The notes: a model not told the origin generated them from the letters alone. A stretch of DNA of 64,000 bases from Ditibartonella choladocola (GCF_002007565.1 NZ_CP015625.1:744001-808000); one strand, 5' to 3'. Shown: positions 9,613 through 18,286, numbered from the stretch's first letter. Numbers and translations are program-made.

Positions 9613-11040
9613 ATGGGCTTGACCATTGCAATTGTAGGCCGCCCGAATGTCGGCAAATCCACACTCTTCAATCGCCTTGTCGGACAAAGATTGGCTCTTG
9701 TGGATGATACGCCAGGCGTCACGAGAGATCGTCGCCGTCATGAAGCGCGTTTGATGGATTTGCGTTTCGATGTCATTGATACGGCTGGTCTGGAAGAAGC
9801 AAAAAGCGATAGTCTGGAAGGGCGTATGCGCGCCCAGACAAAAGCGGCAATCGATGAGGCCGATCTTATCCTTTTTGTACTTGACGCGAAAAGTGGCATG
9901 ACATCAAGCGATCTGAATTTTGCTTCGCTTGTTCGCAAGTCGGGTAAGCCGATTGTGCTCGTTGCCAACAAATCGGAATCGAAACAGGCAACGGCAGGCT
10001 TTTATGAAGCATGGTCACTCGGCCTTGGCGAGCCTTGCCCGATTTCTGCCGAACATGGCTTGGGGTTGCAGGATTTGCGAGACGCTATTGTTGCTGCCGT
10101 TGGCAGGCAAAAAGCTTTCGACCGGACAGAAACGGGCAAGCAAAACCGGCAAAGCGACAACGAATTTGGCGAGAAAATTGACGATCCGGAGGCGGAAGAG
10201 CCGGCTTATGATCCGACAAAACCCTTGCGGATTGCAATTGTCGGTCGCCCCAATGCGGGCAAATCCACTCTTATCAATTCAATGCTTGGACAAGACAGGT
10301 TGCTGACAGGTCCGGAAGCGGGAATAACCCGTGATTCTATTTCTGTTGATTGGCAGTGGAGAGGGCGGCAAATCAAGCTTTTTGACACGGCAGGTTTACG
10401 TCGAAAATCGAAAGTCGAAGGAAAACTCGAAAAGCTCTCTGTTGCAGAAACTTTGCGTGCAATACGTTTTGCAGAAGTTGTCATCATTGTTCTTGATGCA
10501 ACTATTCCGTTTGAAAAACAGGATTTGCAGATTGCCGATCTTGTTATACGGGAAGGGCGTGCACCCGTCATCGCTTTCAACAAATGGGATTTGATCGACA
10601 ACCGGCAGGAAACACTTGCCCGATTGCACGAAGAATGCGCCCGCCTTCTGCCGCAAGTCCGTGGATTGAGAGCAGTACCGGTTTCCGGTGAACGGGGCGA
10701 GGGGATTGATCGGCTTATGGAAAATGTCGAGATGATCCACCGTATCTGGAACCGGCGTGTGTCGACCGGCAAGCTTAACCGGTGGCTTGCCGAAATTACC
10801 GCCTATCATCCGGCTCCAGCCGTTTCAGGGCGGCGTTTGAAGGTCAAATACATCACCCAGATTAAAACCCGCCCACCGGTTTTTGTTATTTCCTGCTCGC
10901 GACCGGAAGCAATGCCGCAATCCTATTTGCGCTATCTTATAAACGGCTTGCGCGATTCGTTCGATATGCCCGGTGTTCCAATACGGTTGACCATGACAAC
11001 CTCTGACAATCCATTTGCCGGACGGGCTAAAAAACGGTGA
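9613..11040 (+). CDS. der: ribosome biogenesis GTPase Der (EngA)
   Basis: A 475-residue protein with the two tandem GTPase domains that define Der. The first P-loop is [12 protein letters not shown] at residue 8, with DTAGLEE and NKSE; the second is [12 protein letters not shown] at about 211, with [10 protein letters not shown] and NKWD. A C-terminal KH-like domain follows and ends in basic FAGRAKKR. Der acts in the cytoplasm in maturation of the 50S ribosomal subunit. An acidic linker between the domains (about 170-205) is normal for the family. It follows the yfgM-like gene as an operon. Confidence 0.98.
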   Translation: MGLTIAIVGRPNVGKSTLFNRLVGQRLALVDDTPGVTRDRRRHEARLMDLRFDVIDTAGLEEAKSDSLEGRMRAQTKAAIDEADLILFVLDAKSGMTSSDLNFASLVRKSGKPIVLVANKSESKQATAGFYEAWSLGLGEPCPISAEHGLGLQDLRDAIVAAVGRQKAFDRTETGKQNRQSDNEFGEKIDDPEAEEPAYDPTKPLRIAIVGRPNAGKSTLINSMLGQDRLLTGPEAGITRDSISVDWQWRGRQIKLFDTAGLRRKSKVEGKLEKLSVAETLRAIRFAEVVIIVLDATIPFEKQDLQIADLVIREGRAPVIAFNKWDLIDNRQETLARLHEECARLLPQVRGLRAVPVSGERGEGIDRLMENVEMIHRIWNRRVSTGKLNRWLAEITAYHPAPAVSGRRLKVKYITQIKTRPPVFVISCSRPEAMPQSYLRYLINGLRDSFDMPGVPIRLTMTTSDNPFAGRAKKR

Positions 11041-11137
11041 GTCGTTTTTAAAAAAATTCCGTTTGTACTTTATTTAGAAAGCTTAACACTATCGCTTTGT
11101 TTTTTTATCAAAGCCGGTAAATGCGCAATTTTTGCGT

Positions 11138-11208
11138 TAACCATTATCGTAAATTAAGGAAAAATTAAGCAATAAAATCAACGAATAAAGGGGTTTTTGT
11201 TAACCATA
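11138..11208 (+). promoter_or_regulatory. cluster of CtrA-type boxes
   Basis: Three sequences matching the alphaproteobacterial CtrA cell-cycle regulator consensus lie within 71 bases: TTAACCAT at 11138-11145, TTAA-N7-TTAA at 11155-11169, and TTAACCAT again at 11201-11208. All are upstream of the cell wall hydrolase gene. The consensus match is seen directly; regulation by CtrA is inference from known binding sites in Caulobacter and Rhizobiales. Confidence 0.5.
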
Positions 11209-11296
11209 AATAAAGGTTGATGAGGCAATCTCCCAATCACAGAAAACAAGTTTTTCTTTTTGTTTTGCGTAAGCGTATTTGCGTTGGAGTGATGTG

Positions 11297-12604
11297 GTGT
11301 TTGAAGTGTCTTTCATACCGTCTTTGCGCCGTCATGGTAACAAAGGAGAGCGGACTGAAATGCTTCGCGCCGCATCCTCTTATTATATGCCGGAGGGGCG
11401 CTTTTATGACGCGCCGGTTGTTTTAAAACAGAAAAAACGCAAGTCCCGTGTTTTGCCGGTTTTTTTTGGTGCAAGTCTCTCTGCACTCGCTGCTACATCG
11501 GTGCACAAAGCAGATCTTGTCAATCTCGCTTCGCCTTATAAAGCTTTAATGGCGAATGGTTCCGAAATTCAGGCAAATAGCGTGGCAGCGAATGATAAAG
11601 AGATCACTTCCAATATAACTTTATCAAAAAACGAGCAGAAAGAGCCTCTTTCAAAAACAGATAAAGTCGACACAGACTATGTCAAAGCTGTTGATGCAAC
11701 TGAAACAAAAACAACCAAAGAAGAAAAGAACACAGGCAAAAAAGCTGCCACAAAATTTGATCTGTCAGCCTCAACCAGACTGGAATTGCCACATATCGAT
11801 ATGCGGATACCTTATTCAGAACATCTCGAACAAGCCGATACATTCGCAATTGCACGGTACACGGAAAAATCGGGTGAAAAGTCAGGAACTGCCGACAAGA
11901 ATATGAAGAAAATCGCTGACAAGGCCGAAACAAAGATCGCTCTTGTTATCCCGCAGAAAAAACCGGTTGCAAAACTGCCGGTACCAAAGATTCTTAAAAA
12001 TCTCGTCACCAATGATAATCCCGATATTCTGGCGCTCGGTTATGCTCCTGCCAATGCAAAGGTGGATACAAGTGCATTTGACAGTGTCTTGACCGATCAA
12101 CATTCGCCAATCGACCGGAACGGGCGCTTTATTCCGCCGATAGGGCGTAACGACCACGCGTGGGCCGCAACGCCTTTACCGGCTGAAGCTTTTACAGCGA
12201 AAGAACAAAAATGTCTGGCTGAAGCTGTTTATTTCGAATCGCGCGGAGAATCAATAAAAGGGCAAGCTGCTGTTGCCCAGGTTGTTTTGAACAGGGTCAG
12301 AAATCCGGCATATCCCAAGACAATTTGCGGCGTTGTTTATCAGAATACAAACTGGATCAATCACTGCCAGTTTTCATTTGCTTGTGACGGGCGCAAGCAC
12401 AAAGTAACCGAGATGGCCCAATGGACAGTGGCTCAACAGGTTGCCAGAGCGGTTTCGGCAGGGCAGATATGGTTTCCCGAAGTCGGTTCCGCCACCCATT
12501 ATCATGCTGTTTATGTGCGCCCCCGCTGGGCAAGTACAATGATTAAGGTGGACAAGATCGGATTGCATATTTTTTATCGGACCCGCTATGGCGGATGGAT
12601 CTGA
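11297..12604 (+). CDS. SleB-like cell wall hydrolase
   Basis: About 435 residues. The C-terminal 120 residues form a hydrolase_2 (SleB) domain, with CLAEAVYFESRGESIKGQ and VVLNRVRNPAYPKTICGVVYQN, including the catalytic-type glutamate in YFESRGE. Members are lytic transglycosylase-like or amidase-like enzymes that cut peptidoglycan. A hydrophobic stretch near residues 45-60 (LPVFFGASLSALAATSV) may anchor or export it; a long low-complexity Lys/Glu/Thr-rich linker follows. The frame is open from TTG 11279. I chose GTG 11297 because a GGAG lies 7 bases ahead; ATG 11360 is another candidate. The CtrA-type boxes upstream suggest cell-cycle control. Confidence 0.85.
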   Translation: MFEVSFIPSLRRHGNKGERTEMLRAASSYYMPEGRFYDAPVVLKQKKRKSRVLPVFFGASLSALAATSVHKADLVNLASPYKALMANGSEIQANSVAANDKEITSNITLSKNEQKEPLSKTDKVDTDYVKAVDATETKTTKEEKNTGKKAATKFDLSASTRLELPHIDMRIPYSEHLEQADTFAIARYTEKSGEKSGTADKNMKKIADKAETKIALVIPQKKPVAKLPVPKILKNLVTNDNPDILALGYAPANAKVDTSAFDSVLTDQHSPIDRNGRFIPPIGRNDHAWAATPLPAEAFTAKEQKCLAEAVYFESRGESIKGQAAVAQVVLNRVRNPAYPKTICGVVYQNTNWINHCQFSFACDGRKHKVTEMAQWTVAQQVARAVSAGQIWFPEVGSATHYHAVYVRPRWASTMIKVDKIGLHIFYRTRYGGWI

Positions 12605-12750
12605 TATTACGACTATTCTAAAGCAGAAAATATAATTCAAAACAGCAGGGTAATGCACAGTTTGAAATTCTGCTGGCAGAAAAAACAAGTTAATAAATGT
12701 CTTTACTTCCTTTTTTGAAGAAAAATCCTTTTGAACTTGGGGCTTGCGCC

Positions 12751-12779
12751 TTGACGAATGCCTCTGGTCACAATATGTT
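12751..12779 (+). promoter_or_regulatory. promoter of the F0 ATP synthase operon
   Basis: A -35 hexamer TTGACG at 12751-12756 and a -10 TATGTT at 12774-12779 are separated by 17 bases, about 57 bases upstream of the atpI start. Spacing is ideal for the housekeeping sigma factor. Confidence 0.55.
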
Positions 12780-12835
12780 GCGCGCAACTCTAGAGGTCAG
12801 ACCTTTACTTTGCATTCGGGATTGAGGGGCCAGAG

Positions 12836-13255
12836 ATGGCAAAAGATGCCAAACCTGTTAAGCCTGAGAAGGGTACTCAAATGCCGGAGCAGGGGAACAG
12901 TCCTGAAACTTTGGATCTGGAAACACGCAGACGCAATCTGCAGGAAAAATTGGCTCGTTATCAAAGGGACAAAAAACCGGATCCATCGGAACAGGAATCT
13001 GGACCACCTAAAGGAATGGCACAGGCAATCCGGTTATCCAGCGAATTTTTGGCTGGTGTTGTGGTTGGTGTTATACTAGGGTTGGGATTTGATCAATTGG
13101 CAGGAACTTCGCCTTGGGGATTGATTATTTTTCTTTTCCTTGGATTTTCTGCCGGAGTGTTGAATATATTACGGTCGGTGGGGGCTGTGGCTCCCAGTCA
13201 AATTGGCAAAAACGGCGCATCGCGCCAAGATGATGGGCCCAATAAGCCCAAGTAA
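12836..13255 (+). CDS. atpI: ATP synthase assembly protein AtpI
   Basis: A 139-residue protein with a polar, charged N-terminal third and two hydrophobic segments at about 70-90 and 95-115 ([39 protein letters not shown]), the AtpI/AtpZ pattern. It is the first gene of the F0 operon, 11 bases upstream of atpB. AtpI helps assembly of the c-ring. The start ATG has GGGGCCAGAG ahead. Overall sequence conservation in this family is low, so the call rests on topology plus position. Confidence 0.92.
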   Translation: MAKDAKPVKPEKGTQMPEQGNSPETLDLETRRRNLQEKLARYQRDKKPDPSEQESGPPKGMAQAIRLSSEFLAGVVVGVILGLGFDQLAGTSPWGLIIFLFLGFSAGVLNILRSVGAVAPSQIGKNGASRQDDGPNKPK

Positions 13256-13266
13256 AAGAGGTTAAG

Positions 13267-14025
13267 GTGTCAGCGAGCGGTCCAGATCCTATTCATCAGT
13301 TCCAGATGTCTAAGCTGATTAATATTTCCGTCGGAAATATGGATTTATCATTCACGAATGTTTCGCTCTTCATGGCAATAACGGTGGTTTTTTCTTCGAT
13401 GTTTCTATTTGCATCGTCGTCGAGTCGGGGAATAATTCCGACCAGGATGCAATCAATCTCGGAAATTACCTACGAGTTTGTCGCCAATATGTTGCGCGGT
13501 TCGGCAGGGGCACAAGGTATGCGGTTTTTTCCGCTGGTGTTTTCAATATTTGTATTTGTGCTCGTAGCGAACTTTTTAGGATTATTCCCTTATTTTTATA
13601 CGGTTACCTCCCAGATCGCCATAACTTTCGCCCTCGCCATGCTGGTCATTTTTACAGTGGTTATTTATGGCTTTATCAAAAACGGGTTCGGTTTTTTAAG
13701 GCTTTTTGTTCCTTCGGGCGTACCGGTTGTCATTCTGCCGCTGGTGACAGTAATCGAAGTTATTTCCTTTCTTTCACGTCCGATCAGCCTGTCGGTTCGT
13801 CTTTTTGCCAACATGTTGGCAGGGCACATTACGCTAAAAGTATTTGCGGGCTTTGTTGTCTCTATGATAGGCCTTGGTGCAGCAGGCATTGGTGGTTCTG
13901 TTTTGCCTCTCATTATGACAGTGGCGGTTACGGCTCTTGAAGTTCTTGTGGCATTCCTGCAAGCTTATGTCTTTACTATTCTAACCTGTATGTACCTTGC
14001 TGATGCGGTGCATCCCGGACATTGA
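13267..14025 (+). CDS. atpB: F0 ATP synthase subunit a
   Basis: A 252-residue polytopic protein with the subunit a signature [14 protein letters not shown] (about 175-190), whose arginine is the essential proton-path residue, and the C-terminal [21 protein letters not shown] helix. It forms the proton half-channels next to the c-ring in the inner membrane. GTG start, with a GAGGTTAAG ribosome site 2-8 bases ahead. Normal length for alphaproteobacteria. Confidence 0.98.
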   Translation: MSASGPDPIHQFQMSKLINISVGNMDLSFTNVSLFMAITVVFSSMFLFASSSSRGIIPTRMQSISEITYEFVANMLRGSAGAQGMRFFPLVFSIFVFVLVANFLGLFPYFYTVTSQIAITFALAMLVIFTVVIYGFIKNGFGFLRLFVPSGVPVVILPLVTVIEVISFLSRPISLSVRLFANMLAGHITLKVFAGFVVSMIGLGAAGIGGSVLPLIMTVAVTALEVLVAFLQAYVFTILTCMYLADAVHPGH

Positions 14026-14082
14026 TGAAACTGGTGGGGTTCCACCGCTTTTAAATGCGATTTTGCTTCAAAGGAGAATGAT

Positions 14083-14313
14083 ATGGAATTAGCACTCGCA
14101 GCAAAATATATAGGCGCTGGTCTTGCCTGCTTTGGTATGGCAGGTACAGCTCTTGGCCTTGGTAATATCTTTGGCAGTTATCTTTCGGGTGCGCTTCGCA
14201 ATCCGTCGGCTGCCGATGGTCAGTTTGCACGGTTGGTTTTCGGCTTTGCTGTTACAGAAGCTTTGGGCATTTTCTCATTGCTCGTTGCCATTCTGCTTCT
14301 GTTTGCTGTTTAA
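14083..14313 (+). CDS. atpE: F0 ATP synthase subunit c
   Basis: A 76-residue hairpin of two transmembrane helices joined by a polar loop (SGALRNPSAADGQ). The second helix carries the proton-binding glutamate in FGFAVTEALGIF. Ten or more copies form the rotating ring. A strong AAGGAGAATGAT ribosome site precedes the ATG, fitting the high copy number needed. A perfect hairpin follows the gene at 14348-14367. Confidence 0.98.
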   Translation: MELALAAKYIGAGLACFGMAGTALGLGNIFGSYLSGALRNPSAADGQFARLVFGFAVTEALGIFSLLVAILLLFAV

Positions 14314-14347
14314 TAAATTGATTGCCTTTGGCTATTGCATTTGGCGG

Positions 14348-14367
14348 GGCAGGCGTGAAAGCCTGCC
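14348..14367 (+). promoter_or_regulatory. intercistronic RNA hairpin between atpE and atpF'
   Basis: The perfect 7-bp stem GGCAGGC / GCCTGCC with a 6-base loop lies 35 bases after the atpE stop and has no T-run behind it. Inference: an mRNA processing or stability element that raises atpE output relative to downstream genes, rather than a full terminator. Confidence 0.5.
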
Positions 14368-14471
14368 ACTCGCTTTCGATGCTAAAGCCAATGAAATAGA
14401 AAACCTTGAGCTGCCAAAAGGCTGTTACAAATTGTATTAAAGCATTGGAGCTTGTGAGAGGGTAAAACGGG

Positions 14472-15044
14472 ATGTTTCTATCAAGCGCATTTGCGCAAAC
14501 TGTCGAAACGCCAGTAGAACATGCGGGCGAAGCTGCACAACATGCAAAGGGTGTTTTTCCGCCTTTTGATTTTTCATATTATGAGTCACATATATTTTGG
14601 CTTATTATCTGTTTCGGCCTGTTTTATATAATCATATCCAGAATTATTGTGCCGCGCATTGGAGGTACAATTGAAATCCGTCGTGACAGGATTGCATCCG
14701 ACCATGACAAAGCCGAACGCATGAATATGGAACGTGAAAGTGCTATCGCTTCTTATGAACGAGAGCTTTCTGAAGCCCGTTCACGCGCCATCGCCATCGC
14801 CCAAAGCTCTGCTGATGAAATTCGCGGCAAGATAGACGAAGAACGTAAAAAGTCGGAAGCCGAACTTGATAAGAAACTTGCGGAATCCGAAGAGCGAATT
14901 AAAAAAATTCGCGACGGTGCTATGGGGAATGTGAACAAGATTGCCGAAACGACAGCAGCCGAAATTGTGGAACAACTGATCGGTACTAAAGTCAGTGCAT
15001 CGCAAGCAACTGCAGCCGTCAAGTCTGTAAGCGGTGTGGAGTAA
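14472..15044 (+). CDS. atpG: F0 ATP synthase subunit b'
   Basis: A 190-residue protein: an N-terminal extension (about 1-35), one transmembrane helix at about 44-64 (HIFWLIICFGLFYIIISRII), then a long charged helix typical of the peripheral stalk. This is the divergent b' copy found in photosynthetic and alphaproteobacterial ATP synthases, which pairs with the b subunit encoded 5 bases downstream. It links the stator to F1. The gene is also named atpF' or atpF2 in some genomes. Confidence 0.95.
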   Translation: MFLSSAFAQTVETPVEHAGEAAQHAKGVFPPFDFSYYESHIFWLIICFGLFYIIISRIIVPRIGGTIEIRRDRIASDHDKAERMNMERESAIASYERELSEARSRAIAIAQSSADEIRGKIDEERKKSEAELDKKLAESEERIKKIRDGAMGNVNKIAETTAAEIVEQLIGTKVSASQATAAVKSVSGVE

Positions 15045-15049
15045 AAGCC

Positions 15050-15532
15050 ATGATGACAGATACCTTCTGGGCGCTGATAGGATTGCTTCTTTTTATAGCT
15101 ATCCTTGTTTACTATAAAGTGCCTGCACTTCTTAACCGTTTTCTTGATAAACGTGCAGAACTTATTCGCAGTGAACTTGATGAAGCCCGCCGCACACGTG
15201 AAGAAGCTCAGGAACTTTTGGCGGTTTATCAGGCCAAGCGCGAGCAGGCTGAAAAGGAAGCAAAAGAAATTATTGCCGCAGCAAAACGCGAAGCAGAATT
15301 GCTTGCCAAGGACGCACACCAAAAAATGGCCGATTATGTTGCCCGTCGTAATAAGATGGCCGAACAAAAAATTGCACATGCTGAATCGGAAGCTGTCGAT
15401 GCGGTGAGGTCTTCGGTTGTTGATATTGCGGTCGCTGCCGCAAAAGAAATGCTTGTTAAAGAAATTGATGAGAAGAAATCTGCCAGTCTCATTAAAGAGT
15501 CACTGGCCGATGTTAAAGCGCATCTGAATTAG
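15050..15532 (+). CDS. atpF: F0 ATP synthase subunit b
   Basis: A 160-residue protein with one N-terminal membrane helix (FWALIGLLLFIAILVYYKVPALL) followed by an extended Lys/Glu/Ala-rich coiled coil. It forms the peripheral stalk with b'. The start is one of two adjacent ATG codons at 15050 and 15053. It is the last gene of the operon: a strong terminator follows 38 bases after the stop. The F1 genes are not in this window, as is usual in alphaproteobacteria, where F0 and F1 are separate operons. Confidence 0.96.
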   Translation: MMTDTFWALIGLLLFIAILVYYKVPALLNRFLDKRAELIRSELDEARRTREEAQELLAVYQAKREQAEKEAKEIIAAAKREAELLAKDAHQKMADYVARRNKMAEQKIAHAESEAVDAVRSSVVDIAVAAAKEMLVKEIDEKKSASLIKESLADVKAHLN

Positions 15533-15570
15533 ACTATTTCAATCAGGCCAGTTTCCTTTAGCTGAAATCG

Positions 15571-15596
15571 AACCACGCTTTATGCGTGGTTTTTTT
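15571..15596 (+). terminator. intrinsic terminator of the F0 operon
   Basis: The perfect 8-bp stem AACCACGC / GCGTGGTT with a 5-base loop runs directly into a T-run, 38 bases after the atpF stop. Confidence 0.92.
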
Positions 15597-15663
15597 GTGC
15601 CTTCCGTTAACAAGGTTTTCAGAATTGGAAAAATAGTTCCAATGTTATTTCTTTAAAGACACC

Positions 15664-15930
15664 ATGAGCGCCGAAGTGGCGAAAAAAGCGGTAAAAATAT
15701 TGAGAGATCCTAAATCAACCAAAGCGCAAAAATCGGTTGCTGCATCTGCCTTGGTTCAAGCTCCCGATAAAAGCAAAGCGAAAACGCCGGCTAAAAAAAA
15801 GCCGAAATCCGATCAAAAAAATCTTAAAAATACAAAAACAAGCTCGCCGGATAAGCCCTGTATAACCGGTCTTTGTCAAGTCTCCAGTTCAAGGAGCTTT
15901 TTATCGATTAACGCTGGCGATGAAGCGTGA
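15664..15930 (+). CDS. small basic protein, Rhizobiales type, with an unusual tail
   Basis: An 88-codon frame. The first 40 residues (MSAEVAKKAVKILRDPKSTK and AQKSVAASALVQA) resemble small alphaproteobacterial proteins with a LRDxxxSKAxKSxAxSALSQ pattern; function is unknown. Residues 41-62 are lysine-rich low complexity. The tail from about residue 66 (CITGLCQVSSSRSFL) has a different character, and the last codons plus the stop lie inside the first unit of the 26-bp repeat array. Inference: the original C-terminus may have been replaced or frameshifted. There is no clear ribosome site ahead of the ATG. Confidence 0.55.
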   Translation: MSAEVAKKAVKILRDPKSTKAQKSVAASALVQAPDKSKAKTPAKKKPKSDQKNLKNTKTSSPDKPCITGLCQVSSSRSFLSINAGDEA

Positions 15931-16249
15931 AGTTTACTTCAGACGGTAAGGAGTGAAGTTTGATGCGGGCGATGAAGCGTGAAGTTTGGTGCCAGCGAAA
16001 AAGCACAAAGTTTCATGCAGACGATAATGCGCAACGTTTATTACCAGCGATGAAGTGTGAAGTTTAATGCGGCAGATAAGGTGTGACGGTTAATGTCGCC
16101 AATCAAGCTTAAAGTTTAATGCAGGCGATCAAGAGCAAAGTTTAATACTATTCAGCTTTCAGTTTTATGCCGCCGATAGAACGTGAAGTCTAGCGTCACC
16201 GATATAGTATGAAGCTTAATGCCGCCGATATAGTGTGAAGTTTTACGTC
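15916..16249. repeat. array of thirteen degenerate 26-bp tandem repeats
   Basis: Thirteen consecutive units can be laid out with exact 26-base phasing (starts 15916, 15942, 15968, 15994, 16020, 16046, 16072, 16098, 16124, 16150, 16172, 16198, 16224); only the tenth is shorter, at 22 bases. Each unit begins near GGCGATNAAG and contains a core close to GTGAAGTTTAATGCC. Copies differ from one another at several positions, yet there is almost no insertion or deletion. There are no unique spacers, so it is not a CRISPR. The 26-base period is not a multiple of three and the array is full of stops, so it is not coding. The first unit supplies the stop codon of the preceding small ORF. Confidence 0.9.
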
Positions 16250-16769
16250 GACAATAATAGAAAAACCGGAATCGGGAACGGCGATTTGGTTTATGCTATA
16301 AAGCCGGAGCGAGGAGCTGGAAAATGCTTGAAATTCGGTTTTTCGGCGTCAAACAAGTTGTAGGAGAAACTTTTTTCGGCGCTTGGCTTCCGGTTACGAA
16401 ATCTCTTTCAACTTCCATAAAAGCTTCTGTTTGAAGAATTTTAAACCGCGGCTCTTCGGGAAATCAAGTGGCAAGGGGAAAATGCCGGAGGGGGTAAAAC
16501 AGGGGCAAGGAACTCTGGTTGGCATGTTTTTACCATTTTCAAGTCGGGGGTAAGAATTTCCGCCATTATGGTTGATAGTTTGTAGAACTCGACCCGACCG
16601 GATCGTTATATTGCGATTTTTTCTTAATGTTTACGGCAATTTGCAGGGTGGAGGCGAACAATTAAATATTTTTCTTTGCCTCATGGACAAATTGTAGAAA
16701 CCAAAGCTAAAATATCCTCCGCTTAAAGCTTATATATAGTAAAATACGTTTTAAGAGCGGGGAGCTTTT
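16250..16769. other. intergenic region between the repeat array and the DUF2158 gene
   Basis: About 520 bases with no convincing gene. A 36-codon frame with a GAGGAG ribosome-like site lies at 16324-16434 (MLEIRFFGVKQVVGE...), but nothing supports it beyond that. The rest shows no recognisable structure and could be decayed coding sequence. Confidence 0.5.
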
Positions 16770-16811
16770 ATGACGTTGGTTGTCAAATTGGAGCGTTTAG
16801 AAGGATATAAA

Positions 16812-17078
16812 ATGTTTAAAGCTGGCAATATTGTTCGGTTGAAATCCGGCGGTCCTAAAATGACTGTCGATAAAGTCAATAATAGCAAAATTTCTTGCGT
16901 ATGGTTCAAGGATGAGCATTTGAAGACGGCGATTTTCCGCAAAGATACGCTCGAACTCATGGACGAGGGAGAAAAGCACAAATCTTCAAAGAATAAAGGC
17001 AAGATCAAAATTGAAGAAAATGGCAGAGCAATGGCCACGTTCAAGGCGGCAAAAAAAACCGAGAAAAAGTCTGTCTAG
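16812..17078 (+). CDS. YodC/DUF2158 family protein
   Basis: An 88-residue protein. Its N-terminus MFKAGNIVRLKSGGPKMTVD is the DUF2158 (YodC) signature, followed by ISCVWFKDEHLKTAIFRKDTLE, which completes the small beta-barrel-like domain by about residue 53. The rest is a lysine-rich tail. The function of the family is not established. I chose the ATG at 16812 because family members start at this point and AAGGAT lies 6 bases ahead; an in-frame ATG at 16770 with a good GGGGAG site would add 14 residues. Confidence 0.82.
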   Translation: MFKAGNIVRLKSGGPKMTVDKVNNSKISCVWFKDEHLKTAIFRKDTLELMDEGEKHKSSKNKGKIKIEENGRAMATFKAAKKTEKKSV

Positions 17079-17135
17079 ATTTCTCCCGATAAAAGCATCC
17101 GGTTTGTTTGAAAACCCGCTTTGAATTTTTGAAAA

Positions 17136-17186
17136 ACCGCTTTGAAACCTGTTTTGATTGAAACAATCGGAACATTTCAAAGCGGT
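17136..17186. terminator. very long near-perfect hairpin between convergent genes
   Basis: A 12-bp perfect outer stem (ACCGCTTTGAAA with TTTCAAAGCGGT) continues, after a 2-base bulge, into an 11-bp inner stem with two G-T pairs and an AAA loop. It is flanked by A-run and T-rich sequence on both sides and sits between the converging ends of the DUF2158 gene and the bestrophin gene. Probably a bidirectional terminator; a small palindromic repeat element is the alternative. Confidence 0.55.
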
Positions 17187-17331
17187 ATTTTATGCCATAA
17201 TTTCTGTCTCGTTTATTTCTTTTGTCGTTTTCATCATTTTACCAAGCGCAATTCAAATCCCTTTAGTTGTGGGTTCTATTACTTTTGGCGAGACTAGCGC
17301 ACTACCAATGTTCCACTCTCGAAGAGTGATC

Positions 17332-18243
17332 CTATCTCAATATGAAATCGACCGGTTCAACAGGTTTTGGAAGCGGCAGGTGAATGGCTGCGCAAACATC
17401 ACGCTCGATTGTTGTAGCCATTGAATACATAGGCAAGACATTATCAATGTTACTGAAAGGCTGTTCCAATTCATCGCTTAGTGCATCGAGGCCGAATAGA
17501 GTGTAGGCGACAAGAAGGCTGGCAACAGGTGTCCACCATCCGAGTATATCGGTGAAGCCGAATGGAATGAGGAAACAGTAGATATAAGCGGTGCGGTGTA
17601 AGAGAAGTGTATAGGCAAATGGTACACGCGTATTGTTCAATCTCTCACAGGATGTCTGGTTCTCGTTAAGTTCGGTCAGACTTTTATCGAACATTTGGAA
17701 TTGAATGTCGCTCAAAGCCTTTTGTTGGTGCAAAACCGCCAGACATTCGGAAATGTGGTTGAGGATAAAAGAAGGCCTATTGTGACTTGCCTGATAGGCT
17801 TTAAGAAATTCCTCCGGATAGTCGGCTATCAAAGAGGGAAGCGAAGAGGTTCCCTTCAAATGGTCTACAAGGCTATGGGAAAACGCCGAAGTCAGTTCCA
17901 ATATGGTTTTGCGGTCGGCTTCACGGTCGCACAATATCGTCGATTGACGAATCATATCGCGCGAACCTGAAATAATTTTTCCCCAAACTTTTCGTCCCTC
18001 CCACCAGCGGTCATAACAGGCATTGTTGCGAAACCCCAAAAAGGTCGACAGCGCAATGCCAAGCATCATGAACGCCGTCCCGTTATTATAGGTGGGGATG
18101 ACGCGGGGATAAAAATGGTGGGCTAATACCAAAGCAGTTGAAAGAACGAGAATTGCGATAAGTTGTGGTGCAATGGCAGGAAGAATAGAGCCATGCAAAA
18201 CGAAAAAAAGCCGCAAAAAACCCGGCCGCTTACGGATAATCAT
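17332..18243 (-). CDS. bestrophin family ion channel (UPF0187/YneE)
   Basis: A 303-residue membrane protein of the bacterial bestrophin family. It has the MIIRKRPGFLRLFFVLHGSI start, LGIALSTFLGFRNNACYDRWWEGRKVWG (about 65-92), the strongest family signature, and a C-terminal IPFGFTDILGWWTPVASLLVAYTLFGLDALSDELEQPF. Bacterial homologues form pentameric channels. I placed the start at 18243, where GGAG lies 6 bases ahead; the frame extends four codons to an ATG at 18255, which lies inside an inverted repeat. Single gene, convergent with the DUF2158 gene. Confidence 0.92.
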   Translation of the reverse strand: MIIRKRPGFLRLFFVLHGSILPAIAPQLIAILVLSTALVLAHHFYPRVIPTYNNGTAFMMLGIALSTFLGFRNNACYDRWWEGRKVWGKIISGSRDMIRQSTILCDREADRKTILELTSAFSHSLVDHLKGTSSLPSLIADYPEEFLKAYQASHNRPSFILNHISECLAVLHQQKALSDIQFQMFDKSLTELNENQTSCERLNNTRVPFAYTLLLHRTAYIYCFLIPFGFTDILGWWTPVASLLVAYTLFGLDALSDELEQPFSNIDNVLPMYSMATTIERDVCAAIHLPLPKPVEPVDFILR

Positions 18244-18254
18244 TTTATTCTCCA

Positions 18255-18286
18255 TTGCCGGTGAGCAAAAACATAATCACCGGCAA
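18255..18286. repeat. inverted repeat at the 5' side of the bestrophin gene
   Basis: The perfect 10-base arms TTGCCGGTGA and TCACCGGCAA are separated by 12 bases and end 11 bases before the chosen bestrophin start. Possible operator or 5'-leader hairpin; no T-run follows on the minus strand, so it is not a terminator for glyS. Confidence 0.6.

Noticed and set aside
12780..12835. Alternative longer atpI from the ATG at 12744
   Set aside because: That frame is different from atpI and overlaps the promoter; it has no family match.
15916..16249. CRISPR array
   Set aside because: The repeats are contiguous with no unique spacers, are degenerate, and there are no cas genes in the window.
16324..16434. 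36-codon frame with a GAGGAG site
   Set aside because: No recognisable family or neighbour context, and the surrounding DNA looks non-coding.
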